Notes under the pieces: generated by a model
Databases searched by the model: none
Told to the model about the DNA's origin: nothing
What the model saw: the letters and a program-made list of their open reading frames with translations, nothing else
Assembly: GCA_020833085.1 (NCBI GenBank)
Contig: JAJHQY010000005.1
Coordinates: forward strand, 1-18,428
Direction: 5' to 3'
DNA: 18,428 nt
Origin: Desulfurococcaceae archaeon
Lineage (GTDB): Archaea > Thermoproteota > Thermoprotei_A > Sulfolobales > Desulfurococcaceae
Part shown: positions 1-6,603 of the stretch, piece after piece
How positions within the stretch are numbered: position 1 is the first letter of the stretch
Layout of the letters: each line of letters begins with the position of its first letter
Program-made: the position numbers and the translations under genes

Positions 1-704
1 TCGCCCCCTCCTCTACTCTCCTCTAGAGCTCTCTTCACCTCGTTAACTAGTTCTGCAAACTCGCTGAGTTCTGTGGGAGGTGTGGACTCCTCTATAGCTT
101 CCAGAACTCTATTCAAAATAGCCTCTTCTAGAACTCTCTGGTATGTCATTTTATCCAAGTACACATACCCGTTACTCACAATGTTATTAGTAAGACTGTA
201 AAGCGGGTCGTGTACAAGCCTCTTAGAGACTACTCTTAAATAGCTAGTTATTGAGACAGCGAACTCGCAGGGGATAAAGCTAATGCTTTTACCACTCTTA
301 GATATGACTGGTAGTTTAGGGGTATTTGATCCCTTCGCGGCTAAGAAGACGTCTAAACTCAGTCTCCTTCCAAGTAGTAGTAGCTTCTCGGAGTCTTCTC
401 TCTCCATGTACTGAGACGCGTATTTGGAGTAAGCGAGAGCTACTCTGTTTTGAAACCACTTGTCTCCCACAGCCTTCGCCACGTCTAGTACCGCGTAGTA
501 CAGTAGAACGCACTCCTCACTACTAGAACACAGCTCAGAGGAGACTTCTCCAGCTTCTACTACTCTCTTCACTAGAGAACTCAACTTACTCCTCAAAACC
601 TCATCTCGACTAGCAATGACACCTGGACTGTCTATGTACATTACTTTTAGGTCTTCTCGTGGAAAGGCAAATGGGTACTTCGAGTAATCTACGTAGAGCG
701 GCAT
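1..704 (-). CDS. priL: DNA primase large subunit PriL, 5' part (runs off left edge)
   Basis: About 234 codons of an open - strand frame that continues past the left edge. The translation starts MPLYVDYSKYPFAFPRED and carries features of archaeal/eukaryotic large primase subunits: an N-terminal helical region (LLYYAVLDVAKAVGDKW, then ALAYSKYASQYMERED) and a later segment ending GYVYLDKMTYQRVLEEAI. This layout matches what I recall of Sulfolobus PriL (FCVHFIDYLK...HKGYVYLDKNQ). PriL pairs with PriS to make RNA/DNA primers at the fork. Its C-terminal 4Fe-4S domain would lie outside the window. The ATG has GAGGGGGG about 5 bases upstream, a good ribosome binding site. Nothing looks broken. The frame is on the same strand as the genes to its right but separated by a 206-bp gap, so it may have its own promoter. 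The identification is by motif recall, not by a search. Confidence 0.85.
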   Translation of the reverse strand, partial: MPLYVDYSKYPFAFPREDLKVMYIDSPGVIASRDEVLRSKLSSLVKRVVEAGEVSSELCSSSEECVLLYYAVLDVAKAVGDKWFQNRVALAYSKYASQYMEREDSEKLLLLGRRLSLDVFLAAKGSNTPKLPVISKSGKSISFIPCEFAVSITSYLRVVSKRLVHDPLYSLTNNIVSNGYVYLDKMTYQRVLEEAILNRVLEAIEESTPPTELSEFAELVNEVKRALEESRGGG

Positions 705-801
705 TTAACCCCCCTCAGCATGGTCGAGCCGTCTTCACGTAAAATCCGCCGATGGCGTACTCCTCATCGAGACTTAGCAGATGATCAATTGAAAAGCCGT
801 G

Positions 802-873
802 AATTAATCAGCGCTTTGGCCCCACATCACGCTTCAGAGCTCTTTCGAGGTCCCCTCACATCATCTACTAATT
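802..873 (-). ncRNA. candidate C/D-box small RNA upstream of priL
   Basis: In the gap between the 170-aa gene and priL, the - strand shows, in order: a C-like box ATGATGT (864-858), D'-like CTGA (837-834), a 3-nt spacer, C'-like GTGATGT (830-824), exactly 12 nt, then D-like CTGA (811-808). A five-pair A/U stem (873-869 with 806-802) can close the ends. The D'-C' spacing and the 12-nt second guide space fit archaeal 2'-O-methylation guide RNAs. The first guide space is 20 nt, longer than usual, and the C box deviates at its last base. A TATA-like element (879-871) overlaps the 5' stem, so an RNA started from it would lack the C box; processing from a longer transcript would be needed. Tentative. 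Confidence 0.4.
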
Positions 874-879
874 ATATAG
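871..879 (-). promoter_or_regulatory. TATA-like element in the gap before priL
   Basis: CTATATAAT on the - strand. A start about 26 bases downstream would fall near 849, giving a leader of about 145 nt for priL or a separate short RNA. No better TATA box is visible closer to the priL ATG. Confidence 0.4.
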
Positions 880-910
880 CTCTGGTCCACTTAAAAGAGT
901 GGCTCTTCTC

Positions 911-1423
911 TTAGAGCTCGAATTCTATTCTCTCGTAGCCACCTACTCGAGTACCCGCTCTTACATCAAAAACCAGAATTCTACTCTTATCGAGTAGTCT
1001 GTGCGGCACTCCCATCTCCACACTGAGAATTCTAGCTCCCTGTGGAAATATCCAGTAGACTCTGTAGTCGTACTCTGCTACTTCAGGCTCGTACTTGTTC
1101 TCGTAGATATTAACTCCCCTCTTAAAGTCCCCGCGAAAAATTATTAAGAAGAGTATATAGGGGTGTTTGTAGTCGCCTTGAAACCCCACTTCTACGTCTA
1201 CAACTCTAGGGTACACTCGCTCACCATTTATGTACACTTCCTCTTGATCAAGGTAGAACTGCATATTTCTAACTAGGAGGCTCTTCTCCTCCTTTAAACG
1301 CTCTTCACTTTCAACCACTCTCTTGTACTCCTCAGCCTGATCATAGTACTTAAACACAACTACCTGCTCTATGAGACCCGTCTCTCTGACGAAGAAAAAA
1401 CCGAGAGCGTATTGTGGAATCAA
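911..1423 (-). CDS. uncharacterised 170-aa protein, coupled to membrane regulator
   Basis: I do not recognise a family. The 170-residue product starts at a TTG placed immediately after the TAG stop of the upstream gene, so the two are almost certainly co-transcribed and translationally coupled. The N-terminal third contains a charged helix (about residues 28-50, rich in E/K/R). The rest alternates short hydrophobic strands (PYILFLIIF, YDYRVYWIF, SRILVFDV) with turns, suggesting an all-beta or alpha/beta soluble fold. There are no cysteines, no signal peptide and no clear transmembrane segment. Because it directly follows a membrane-anchored winged-helix regulator, it could be a partner of that regulator or simply an operon passenger; the sequence does not decide. 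The start is fixed mainly by the abutment. Confidence 0.7.
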   Translation of the reverse strand: MIPQYALGFFFVRETGLIEQVVVFKYYDQAEEYKRVVESEERLKEEKSLLVRNMQFYLDQEEVYINGERVYPRVVDVEVGFQGDYKHPYILFLIIFRGDFKRGVNIYENKYEPEVAEYDYRVYWIFPQGARILSVEMGVPHRLLDKSRILVFDVRAGTRVGGYERIEFEL

Positions 1424-2407
1424 CTAGCTAGCACCCCTCTTAACTACTCTCTTGTATAGGTCTAGTCCCTTATCCGTTAAGTAGACGTAGTTGTACTTAC
1501 CAGACCTCTTAATTACCACTAAGCCGTCTTCTTCCATTCTCCTGAGTTTCCTACTAATAGTAGACTTCGACAAGCCAGTTCTACTGGCAATTTCGCTCTG
1601 CAAGAGCCCCTTGTTGCCGCTGTCACCGAGTACTCTTATTATAGCTCTATAGCTACTATCAGTTAGATAGTCAGGCCTCTCAATTGAGAATTTTACTCCA
1701 CGCTTCGCGAGGAGGTATACAAGTAATCCACTTCCAGCTAGTAGCGAGCCCACAATAACGCCTACTAGGACCCATAGAGCCTGTTGTTGCCGCCCTGGAG
1801 GGGTCTGTTCAGGAGTTTCCTCGATCACTGGAATCACGGCTAGTAGTGCTAAGCCAAATCCGGTAATTGCAATCCTAGTGGTGTTATTTGACTTGCTAAC
1901 TTCTAATTTAGCCTTGATGACTTCTCCAGTAACATTGTAGTTGCCTATAAAGTCAAATGTCACGTTAACACTAAATGCGTAATTGGCTAAGTGCTCTGTG
2001 TTAACCATGAGGATATATACAGCCACACCGGACTCTTCGAGTAGACTACATGCGGATAGAAATACTCTTAATTCACCACTACCCAGAGCAATTACACTTA
2101 TCCTCTCCCTGCTCACATTTAACCCAGCCACGAAGAGGTCTCTTGATGAAGTATAATTTACTAGTTCGAACTGAGCGCTCTCCTCAAAGAGGTTTAGAGG
2201 TATTTCAAAGCGAGTTATATCTTCGAAGTTTACAAGAGCAGTTATTTCCATTAAGCCGCAATTAGAGAGCAAGTCGTACACAGTATAGTAGTTGAGACTA
2301 CTAATAAGAGGACTACTACTAGAAGTACCTATAAGTAGACCCGCTACTAGTACTTTAATTAGCAGTAACAAGGAAGTGCAGAGTACTAGGCGATTTAGCA
2401 CCGTCAT
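1424..2407 (-). CDS. membrane-anchored winged-helix transcription regulator
   Basis: A 327-residue one-component regulator with an unusual layout. Residues about 5-27 form a signal peptide or signal anchor. Residues 28-207 form a Ser/Thr/Asn-rich ectodomain with N-glycosylation sequons at N84, N97, N148, N158 and N174/N175. Residues about 209-234 are a clear transmembrane helix, followed by KRG. Residues about 248-321 form a winged helix (helices SSYRAIIRVL, LQSEIASRTGLS, KSTISRKLRRMEEDG and a wing VVIKRSGKYNYVYL). The predicted topology puts the sensor domain outside and DNA binding inside. It resembles archaeal membrane-associated HTH regulators of the COG2512 kind. The ATG follows GGTGATCT, a usable ribosome binding site. 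Likely targets are itself, the abutting 170-aa gene and the divergent gene at 2534, but no ligand or operator can be named. Confidence 0.82.
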   Translation of the reverse strand: MTVLNRLVLCTSLLLLIKVLVAGLLIGTSSSSPLISSLNYYTVYDLLSNCGLMEITALVNFEDITRFEIPLNLFEESAQFELVNYTSSRDLFVAGLNVSRERISVIALGSGELRVFLSACSLLEESGVAVYILMVNTEHLANYAFSVNVTFDFIGNYNVTGEVIKAKLEVSKSNNTTRIAITGFGLALLAVIPVIEETPEQTPPGRQQQALWVLVGVIVGSLLAGSGLLVYLLAKRGVKFSIERPDYLTDSSYRAIIRVLGDSGNKGLLQSEIASRTGLSKSTISRKLRRMEEDGLVVIKRSGKYNYVYLTDKGLDLYKRVVKRGAS

Positions 2408-2475
2408 AGATCACCACACTATTTCAAAGAGCTCGCTCTGTCTCCGTAACTCGAAAATTAACTTAGAATTCAAAG

Positions 2476-2490
2476 TGAAATAAATTTAAT
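2476..2490 (+). promoter_or_regulatory. AT-rich promoter for the 210-aa gene
   Basis: AAATAAATTTAATTAG in the 126-bp divergent gap. A start about 25 bases downstream (near 2508) leaves a leader of about 25 nt containing GAGGTG before the TTG start at 2534. The - strand gene may use AAGTTAATTTTC near 2452-2463. Confidence 0.45.
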
Positions 2491-2533
2491 TAGTTTTCTA
2501 GCTGTTAAGTCTAGCTAGAGGTGTAGCAGTCTA

Positions 2534-3166
2534 TTGTGGAGCTACAAAGAGCTCTACAGCTGCCCTCTCCCAGTTCTCATTGGGGTATTCGAGTACAGCG
2601 GACTTCTAGGCTACGTAGTAATGCCTATATTAAATCTCCGGGCAAATCTACTTATAACTCGAAACGGTGAGTTTAAGTACTACTCAAACATCTCAACTCC
2701 TTCTTGGCGAGAACACGTGTTCAAGCTCTGTGTAGCGATCGCGAGTAATAAGCTGAATTCACTGAGTACTGTAGACTTGGCGAAAGCGTACTCTATGTTC
2801 TATGGCGGTGTTGGAAGTTTTCTCGCCTACAAGAGCTCTTTAATACCAATCACTATAGACTTCGTTAACACTGAGAAGTACTACTTCTACCTTAAACCCC
2901 ACAGCACACTACTCTCAGAGTACTCGACAAAAGGGCGTCTTGAAGACTGGGTTATTTTTCACAGTAGTCTTAGAAGCGGTGAATTTGACCTGCTAATAGA
3001 ATCCTGTAGAAAACTCCACTCTAGTAGCGTGGAGGAGACGTCTTGCACTCTTACAACTGACCTCGGGCTCCTGAAAATAACTAGAGAGAAGAGAGAATAC
3101 AGTGACTACATTAGAGTAGTCCCGGATAACGCGCCTCTAAGACACGTTGTGAGTATAGTGAGTTGA
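2534..3166 (+). CDS. uncharacterised 210-aa protein
   Basis: Not recognised. The start is TTG at 2534, supported by GAGGTG at 2519-2524 (nine bases of spacing); the GTG two bases on is in another frame. The product has a hydrophobic stretch near residues 15-40 (VLIGVFEYSGLLGYVVMPIL), too weak to call a membrane segment. It then alternates Tyr-rich strands and helices (FKYYSNIS, KYYFYLKPHSTLLSEY). Cysteines C9, C66, C158 and C171 do not form an obvious metal site. It is divergent from the membrane-anchored regulator and shares its 126-bp control region, so it is a natural candidate target. Length and codon use look like a normal gene of this genome. Confidence 0.65.
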   Translation: MWSYKELYSCPLPVLIGVFEYSGLLGYVVMPILNLRANLLITRNGEFKYYSNISTPSWREHVFKLCVAIASNKLNSLSTVDLAKAYSMFYGGVGSFLAYKSSLIPITIDFVNTEKYYFYLKPHSTLLSEYSTKGRLEDWVIFHSSLRSGEFDLLIESCRKLHSSSVEETSCTLTTDLGLLKITREKREYSDYIRVVPDNAPLRHVVSIVS

Positions 3167-3207
3167 GGCTCGCACTCACTTAAAGCAGGCTTGGATCACT
3201 ACGTTTA

Positions 3208-3720
3208 CTACTGAGTACAGAGCTTATCTAGTAGTGTTTCTAGAGCTGTGAGGGGCTCTAGTCCTTTAACGAATATTAGCTCGTAGAGCTCTCTGTAGTG
3301 GCTTTTTACTTCTTCGAGGTACAGCTCTAAGTCACTCCACGGAGGCTCCACTAGATCTCCTTTTCCAACACCAGGACACCTCGCAGAGATCTCTAATTTA
3401 CTGTTCTCGCCGGGAGCTACTGGTAGAAATGGGTAGAGCCTACATCTCATGGGCCTAGCTGGGTATATTGTGCAGGTCGGCGTGTTGTTAACGTACTTCA
3501 AGAAAGCACATCTATTATTCACGCCTCTCAAAACTACTACTGGCACGTAGTCCGCTATAATGGCGTAGATGTATTTACCGACTAGTTCTCGCCACGTGAC
3601 ACCCAAATACCTGGCAATTCTACAGATGTCGCTTACAGTTAAAGATACGTTAGGCCCACTACTACAGCACTTACCACACCTTATACAAGTAAAGTTTAGT
3701 TTTTCCCCTCTACGAATCAT
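3208..3720 (-). CDS. YkgJ-family cysteine-cluster protein
   Basis: About 170 residues from the ATG at 3720, which sits five bases after the stop of the upstream small gene; a GTG at 3756 would extend it by 12 residues inside that gene and is less likely. Near the N-terminus is CIRCGKCC (C12, C15, C18, C19), the CxxCxxCC signature of the YkgJ family (once called zinc- or iron-chelating, putative Fe-S proteins). Further conserved family elements follow: NNRCAFLKY, CTIYPARPMRCRLYPF and a last cysteine in ARCPGVGKG. Together these are the metal-cluster positions expected for the family, whose biochemical role is not settled. It probably forms a two-gene unit with the 60-aa Cys-motif protein upstream. 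Confidence 0.85.
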   Translation of the reverse strand: MIRRGEKLNFTCIRCGKCCSSGPNVSLTVSDICRIARYLGVTWRELVGKYIYAIIADYVPVVVLRGVNNRCAFLKYVNNTPTCTIYPARPMRCRLYPFLPVAPGENSKLEISARCPGVGKGDLVEPPWSDLELYLEEVKSHYRELYELIFVKGLEPLTALETLLDKLCTQ

Positions 3721-3725
3721 CAAAG

Positions 3726-3908
3726 CTAATACCCGCAAAGACGCCGAAGTGGACACTTAGCGCAACTGGCACTTATATTACTAATCTCTACGTAGTCTCT
3801 GCCCTCACTCTCTACGAGAACACCTGTATTAGTGATTACTAGTACTTGAGATCTACGCCCTCGCTTACTCATAGCACGTCTCATAAAGCACTTCAGTAAC
3901 TCTACCAC
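3726..3908 (-). CDS. small protein with C-terminal CxxCx5CG motif
   Basis: A 60-residue product starting at GTG 3908; inner ATGs would give about 52 or 48 residues. The N-terminal part is basic (MRRAMSKRGRRSQ), the middle a short strand-rich segment (VLVITNTGVLVES), and the C-terminus ends in CAKCPLRRLCGY, a compact Cx2Cx5C motif able to hold metal. The stop lies five bases before the ATG of the YkgJ-type gene, so the two are likely coupled. A symmetric TATA-like CTATTTTTAG at 3943-3952, about 40 bases upstream, suits a short leader for this gene and, on the other strand, the aldo/keto reductase. Function unknown; a small metal-binding accessory to the YkgJ protein is only a guess. Confidence 0.6.
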   Translation of the reverse strand: MVELLKCFMRRAMSKRGRRSQVLVITNTGVLVESEGRDYVEISNISASCAKCPLRRLCGY

Positions 3909-3942
3909 TTCACTCGCCTACTCTAAACTCTAGTGTCAATAC

Positions 3943-3952
3943 CTATTTTTAG
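3943..3952. promoter_or_regulatory. shared bidirectional TATA-like element
   Basis: CTATTTTTAG reads almost the same on both strands. A start about 26 bases away is near 3974 for the + strand reductase (ATG 3989) and near 3922 for the - strand small protein (GTG 3908), about 15 nt of leader in both directions. Confidence 0.45.
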
Positions 3953-3988
3953 CTCTCCCGCTCTATTTCCCACTATGGGTACTGAGAA

Positions 3989-4810
3989 ATGAGTGTATCG
4001 AGTTTCTACGATTTTAGCGACTACAGGTATATAGGGTCTGACAAGGTCTTCGCCATTGGACTTGGAACTTACGGTATAAAGTCCTATGACAGAGCTCTCG
4101 ACGCGTTTATTTACGCTATAACTCACGGTGTCAACTTAATTGACACAGCTGAGATGTACGACGCGGGGCGTGCAGAGGAATTTGTAGGTCAAATAGTAAA
4201 GCACGTAGGTAGGAGTGCTGTGTTTATAACAACAAAAATCCTCCCGAGCAGACTCATCGACAGAGAACTCGTACTGAAAGCCGCGCGGGAGTCTCTCCGC
4301 AGACTGGGTGTCTCGTCTGCGGACTTGATGTTAATACACTGGCCTAATGAGAGAATGAGTATTACAGAGCAAGTGAGAAACTTCGAAGTAGTATACGAGT
4401 ACGGCTTAGCGAGATATATTGGCGTGAGCAACTTCGACCCCGCACAGCTCCGAGAGGCTATTCAGGCTACTAGAAAAGCAGAAATAGTTGTAAATCAAGT
4501 CCACTACAGCGTGATCACGAGACACTATGTCGAGAAGGAGCTACTACCGTACTGCATAGAGAACAACATTGCTCTTCAAGCATACACGCCGCTTGAAAGA
4601 GGCAACGTCGTAGTAAACCCCGTAATCGCGAAAATCGCCAGTAAGTACAATAAGACGCCAATCCAGGTGGCGCTGAACTACTTAATTAGCCACAAAAACG
4701 TCATTGCTATACCTAAGAGTGAGAACATAAGCCACGTCCAGGAGATTCTCGGTTCAACTGGTTGGAGACTAAAAGTAGAAGACTTAGAGTACATTAAGAA
4801 GTACGCGTGA
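3989..4810 (+). CDS. aldo/keto reductase
   Basis: A 273-residue, single-domain (beta/alpha)8 NAD(P)H-dependent oxidoreductase, close to the usual 270-330 residues. The catalytic tetrad is visible: D52 (NLIDTAEMY), Y57, K83 (TTKI) and H117 (LIHWP). Other family marks are GLGTYGI at 25-30, ESLRRLG..DLMLIHWPN, YIGVSNF, NQVHYS, LLPYCIENNIALQAYTPL, and the cofactor-phosphate loop AIPKSENISHVQE near the C-terminus. The Lys-Ser there favours NADPH, an inference. It reduces carbonyls to alcohols or the reverse; the physiological substrate is not evident from the neighbours. The ATG lacks a strong ribosome site but lies about 15 bases beyond the expected start from a TATA-like box at 3943. It converges on the radical SAM gene with only 13 bases between stops. 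Confidence 0.92.
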   Translation: MSVSSFYDFSDYRYIGSDKVFAIGLGTYGIKSYDRALDAFIYAITHGVNLIDTAEMYDAGRAEEFVGQIVKHVGRSAVFITTKILPSRLIDRELVLKAARESLRRLGVSSADLMLIHWPNERMSITEQVRNFEVVYEYGLARYIGVSNFDPAQLREAIQATRKAEIVVNQVHYSVITRHYVEKELLPYCIENNIALQAYTPLERGNVVVNPVIAKIASKYNKTPIQVALNYLISHKNVIAIPKSENISHVQEILGSTGWRLKVEDLEYIKKYA

Positions 4811-4821
4811 AGACTAGACTA

Positions 4822-4837
4822 GCTCAGTACGCTGAGC
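4822..4837. terminator. perfect stem-loop between convergent genes
   Basis: GCTCAG-TACG-CTGAGC, six pairs and a four-base loop, lying just after the reductase stop and spanning the stop codon of the radical SAM gene. It could form in both transcripts. No T-run follows on either strand, so it is a candidate 3'-end or processing element rather than a typical archaeal terminator. Confidence 0.35.
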
Positions 4838-5945
4838 CGAGTAAAAACACGTTTTCAACCCACACGTTCTTTAATCCATTTTCACGAGCAATTTTCACAG
4901 CTTTCTCAGCGTGCCTCCTACTAGTAGTAGGGAGGTCTAGAAGCAGGTAGTCTGGGTGAAAGCCGAGGAATATGTAGGGTATTTCTGGGTTTAGTTGGGC
5001 TACGAATTTCGTTGCCTGCTCGATTTCGTACTCATCGACATACCCAGGTACGAGTAGCATTGACACTACTAGTAGTGGAGGCTTTAGTCTCTTATTGAAG
5101 AGACTCGCTACTAGTCTGATATTCTCTCTTATTAACTTCACGTGTTTCTCCTCGACACCGCAAAGCGCTCTATACACCTCTGGACTCCACGCCTTAAAGT
5201 CTATTTTTACTATTCCACCCGTCTCGAGACTCAGTAATGCAGCCTTCTCTAGTAAAGTGGGGTTCCAGAGGCCATTTGTCTCCCAGCACACTCTGAAGAC
5301 TCTTAGTCCAATAGACCTCGCTCTCTCAATCATTTTTCTCGAAGCGATGAGTGCGTGTGGAGCGAAAGGCCCCGGATCCCCGCCGAAGTAGCAAACACAC
5401 GTCGTTCTAGAGTTCACCGCGTTGACTAAGCTCTCCACGCTCAGCACGGGCTTTGCCTTAACAGCCATTTCGCGGTACTCCCAGTTCTGGCAGTAGAGGC
5501 AGTCGAGATTACATCCACCGTAAAACACTGCTATGTTGTAGTAGCCGTGTTCTCCAGCGGGAGAGAGGGCGTACTCGGGGTAGCCGAGACCCGTCGCGGC
5601 TGGACACACTGGTAGCGCTACGCAGTTTGTGGGGTGGGGGTCGTAGTAATATAGACCTACAGCGTTCAGCGGGTTTCTGGTAGATACAGTCGTGAAGCCG
5701 GAGACTCTCACTCTATAGCCACAATAACCCCTCCCCCCTTCAGTAGAAATAACACAGCCTCTACCACAAACACTACACTTAAAGCCATCTCCACCGCTCT
5801 CAACTAGAGGCAAATGAAATCTCTCTCGCGAGTACCTGTGAGGGTCTTCTGGGGGAACATGCCCTCTTCTCAGGCAGTTAACACACACGCTCACTACACT
5901 ACTAATAGTAATACTCGACTCTCCACAGTATTTACAAGTACCCAC
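4824..5945 (-). CDS. radical SAM protein, AmmeMemoRadiSam/PflA-like
   Basis: A 373-residue radical SAM enzyme. Domains: a zinc-ribbon-like N-terminus (C4-C7, C21-C24); a CxxCxxxC..CG element (C57, C60, C64, C75) of the type preceding the core in this family; and the radical SAM core with C145-xxx-C149-xx-C152 in GGCNLDCLYCQN, then FGGDPGP, ETNG, KIDFKAWSPEVYRAL and VPGYVDEYEIE. It resembles the radical SAM member of the AMMECR1/Memo-associated group and pyruvate formate-lyase activase-like proteins (COG1180). It should reductively cleave S-adenosylmethionine with a 4Fe-4S cluster; the substrate is unknown. No AMMECR1 or Memo gene is in this window. The GTG start has GAGGAG nine bases upstream. 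It is divergent from, and may be controlled by, the Lrp-like regulator at 6019. Confidence 0.85.
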   Translation of the reverse strand: MGTCKYCGESSITISSVVSVCVNCLRRGHVPPEDPHRYSRERFHLPLVESGGDGFKCSVCGRGCVISTEGGRGYCGYRVRVSGFTTVSTRNPLNAVGLYYYDPHPTNCVALPVCPAATGLGYPEYALSPAGEHGYYNIAVFYGGCNLDCLYCQNWEYREMAVKAKPVLSVESLVNAVNSRTTCVCYFGGDPGPFAPHALIASRKMIERARSIGLRVFRVCWETNGLWNPTLLEKAALLSLETGGIVKIDFKAWSPEVYRALCGVEEKHVKLIRENIRLVASLFNKRLKPPLLVVSMLLVPGYVDEYEIEQATKFVAQLNPEIPYIFLGFHPDYLLLDLPTTSRRHAEKAVKIARENGLKNVWVENVFLLGSAY

Positions 5946-5970
5946 AGTCCGTACTCCTCAAGAAGCCCTG

Positions 5971-6001
5971 AGCCCCCTATTAGTTCAAGTATTAAGGGGC
6001 T
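5971..6001. promoter_or_regulatory. dyad flanking a shared TATA between radical SAM gene and Lrp-like regulator
   Basis: AGCCCC (5971-5976) and GGGGCT (5996-6001) form a perfect inverted repeat with a 19-bp spacer containing AGTATTAA (5988-5995), a TATA-like box usable in both directions. Expected starts are near 6018 on the + strand (leaderless for the ATG at 6019) and near 5965 on the - strand (leader with GAGGAG). This is the place expected for an autoregulatory Lrp-type operator. GGGGC followed by five Ts also mimics an intrinsic terminator, but no + strand gene ends here. Confidence 0.5.
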
Positions 6002-6018
6002 TTTTACTTCTACTCACC

Positions 6019-6603
6019 ATGGTGATGGCTATTTCCAAGAGTACTAGTAATACTAGCGACTTGCTCTCCACAGTGCTCGAATTACTAATGAAAAACCCCA
6101 GGGCTAGTATTAGGCAAATATCCTTGCAGTTAAATTTAGAGTACAGCTTTGTGAGGAGACTACTAAATAAACTGTTCTCGAAGAGGCACTTAGTCCCAGT
6201 ACTAGCAACTCCAACAGCGATTTTAGGGCGAGAAGCCGCGGTAGTGAGAGTTAAGACTAGTAGTCACAGCGACTTGGAGAAGTTGGCTCAGTTCTCGCAC
6301 ACGTGTAATCACGTGGTCACCTACATGGAGATTAATAGTGGGAGGGAGGCTATGATTGTCATTACGGCTGAGAATAAGCAGAAAGTCGCGAGGCTTATTG
6401 AGCTAGTGCGAAGTCTCTTAAATAATATACTTGAAATATCAGCTGAGTACGGAGTTCTCTCTAGAGACGCGTTAATACTATTGAAGAATTCGTGTTATAA
6501 GTGCGACTACTCTTCAATTTGCGGCAATAATAGTAGCTATGCTCTCATGAATGATCGGAATTACGCTCGTGCACGTAGTTCACTAAGTCGTGTAAGACCC
6601 TGA
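6019..6603 (+). CDS. Lrp/AsnC-like winged-helix regulator with Cys tail
   Basis: A 194-residue DNA-binding protein. Residues about 10-55 form a helix-turn-helix (LLSTVLELLMKNPRASIRQISLQL, then NLEYSFVRRLLNKLFSK). Residues about 70-150 resemble the ligand/oligomerisation (RAM/ACT-like) domain of Lrp/AsnC proteins: AAVVRVKT, HVVTYMEINSGREAMIVITA, ILEISAEYGVL. The tail adds CYKCDYSSICG, a Cx2Cx5C motif not standard for Lrp proteins that could bind zinc or an Fe-S cluster. The ATG lies about 26 bases from a TATA-like box, fitting a leaderless mRNA; an ATG two codons on is also possible. It is divergent from the radical SAM gene and probably controls it and itself. Its last 59 bases overlap the 3' end of the opposing 90-aa gene. 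Confidence 0.72.
   Translation: MVMAISKSTSNTSDLLSTVLELLMKNPRASIRQISLQLNLEYSFVRRLLNKLFSKRHLVPVLATPTAILGREAAVVRVKTSSHSDLEKLAQFSHTCNHVVTYMEINSGREAMIVITAENKQKVARLIELVRSLLNNILEISAEYGVLSRDALILLKNSCYKCDYSSICGNNSSYALMNDRNYARARSSLSRVRP

Noticed and set aside
316..526. Short open frames on both strands inside the primase region.
   Set aside because: They lie within the priL reading frame that runs off the left edge, which has recognisable PriL sequence.
705..770. A second C/D-like set just before priL (CGATGAG, GTGAAGA, CTGA).
   Set aside because: The first box has two mismatches, there is no CTGA-like D' box, and the last box lies against the priL ribosome site.
720..914. A 64-codon + strand open frame in the priL upstream gap.
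   Set aside because: Arg/Ser/His-rich with no protein-like pattern, weak start context, and it lies across the candidate RNA and promoter elements.
5990..6005. Intrinsic terminator (GGGGC followed by five Ts).
   Set aside because: No + strand gene ends upstream, and the arms flank a bidirectional TATA, so an operator is the simpler reading.
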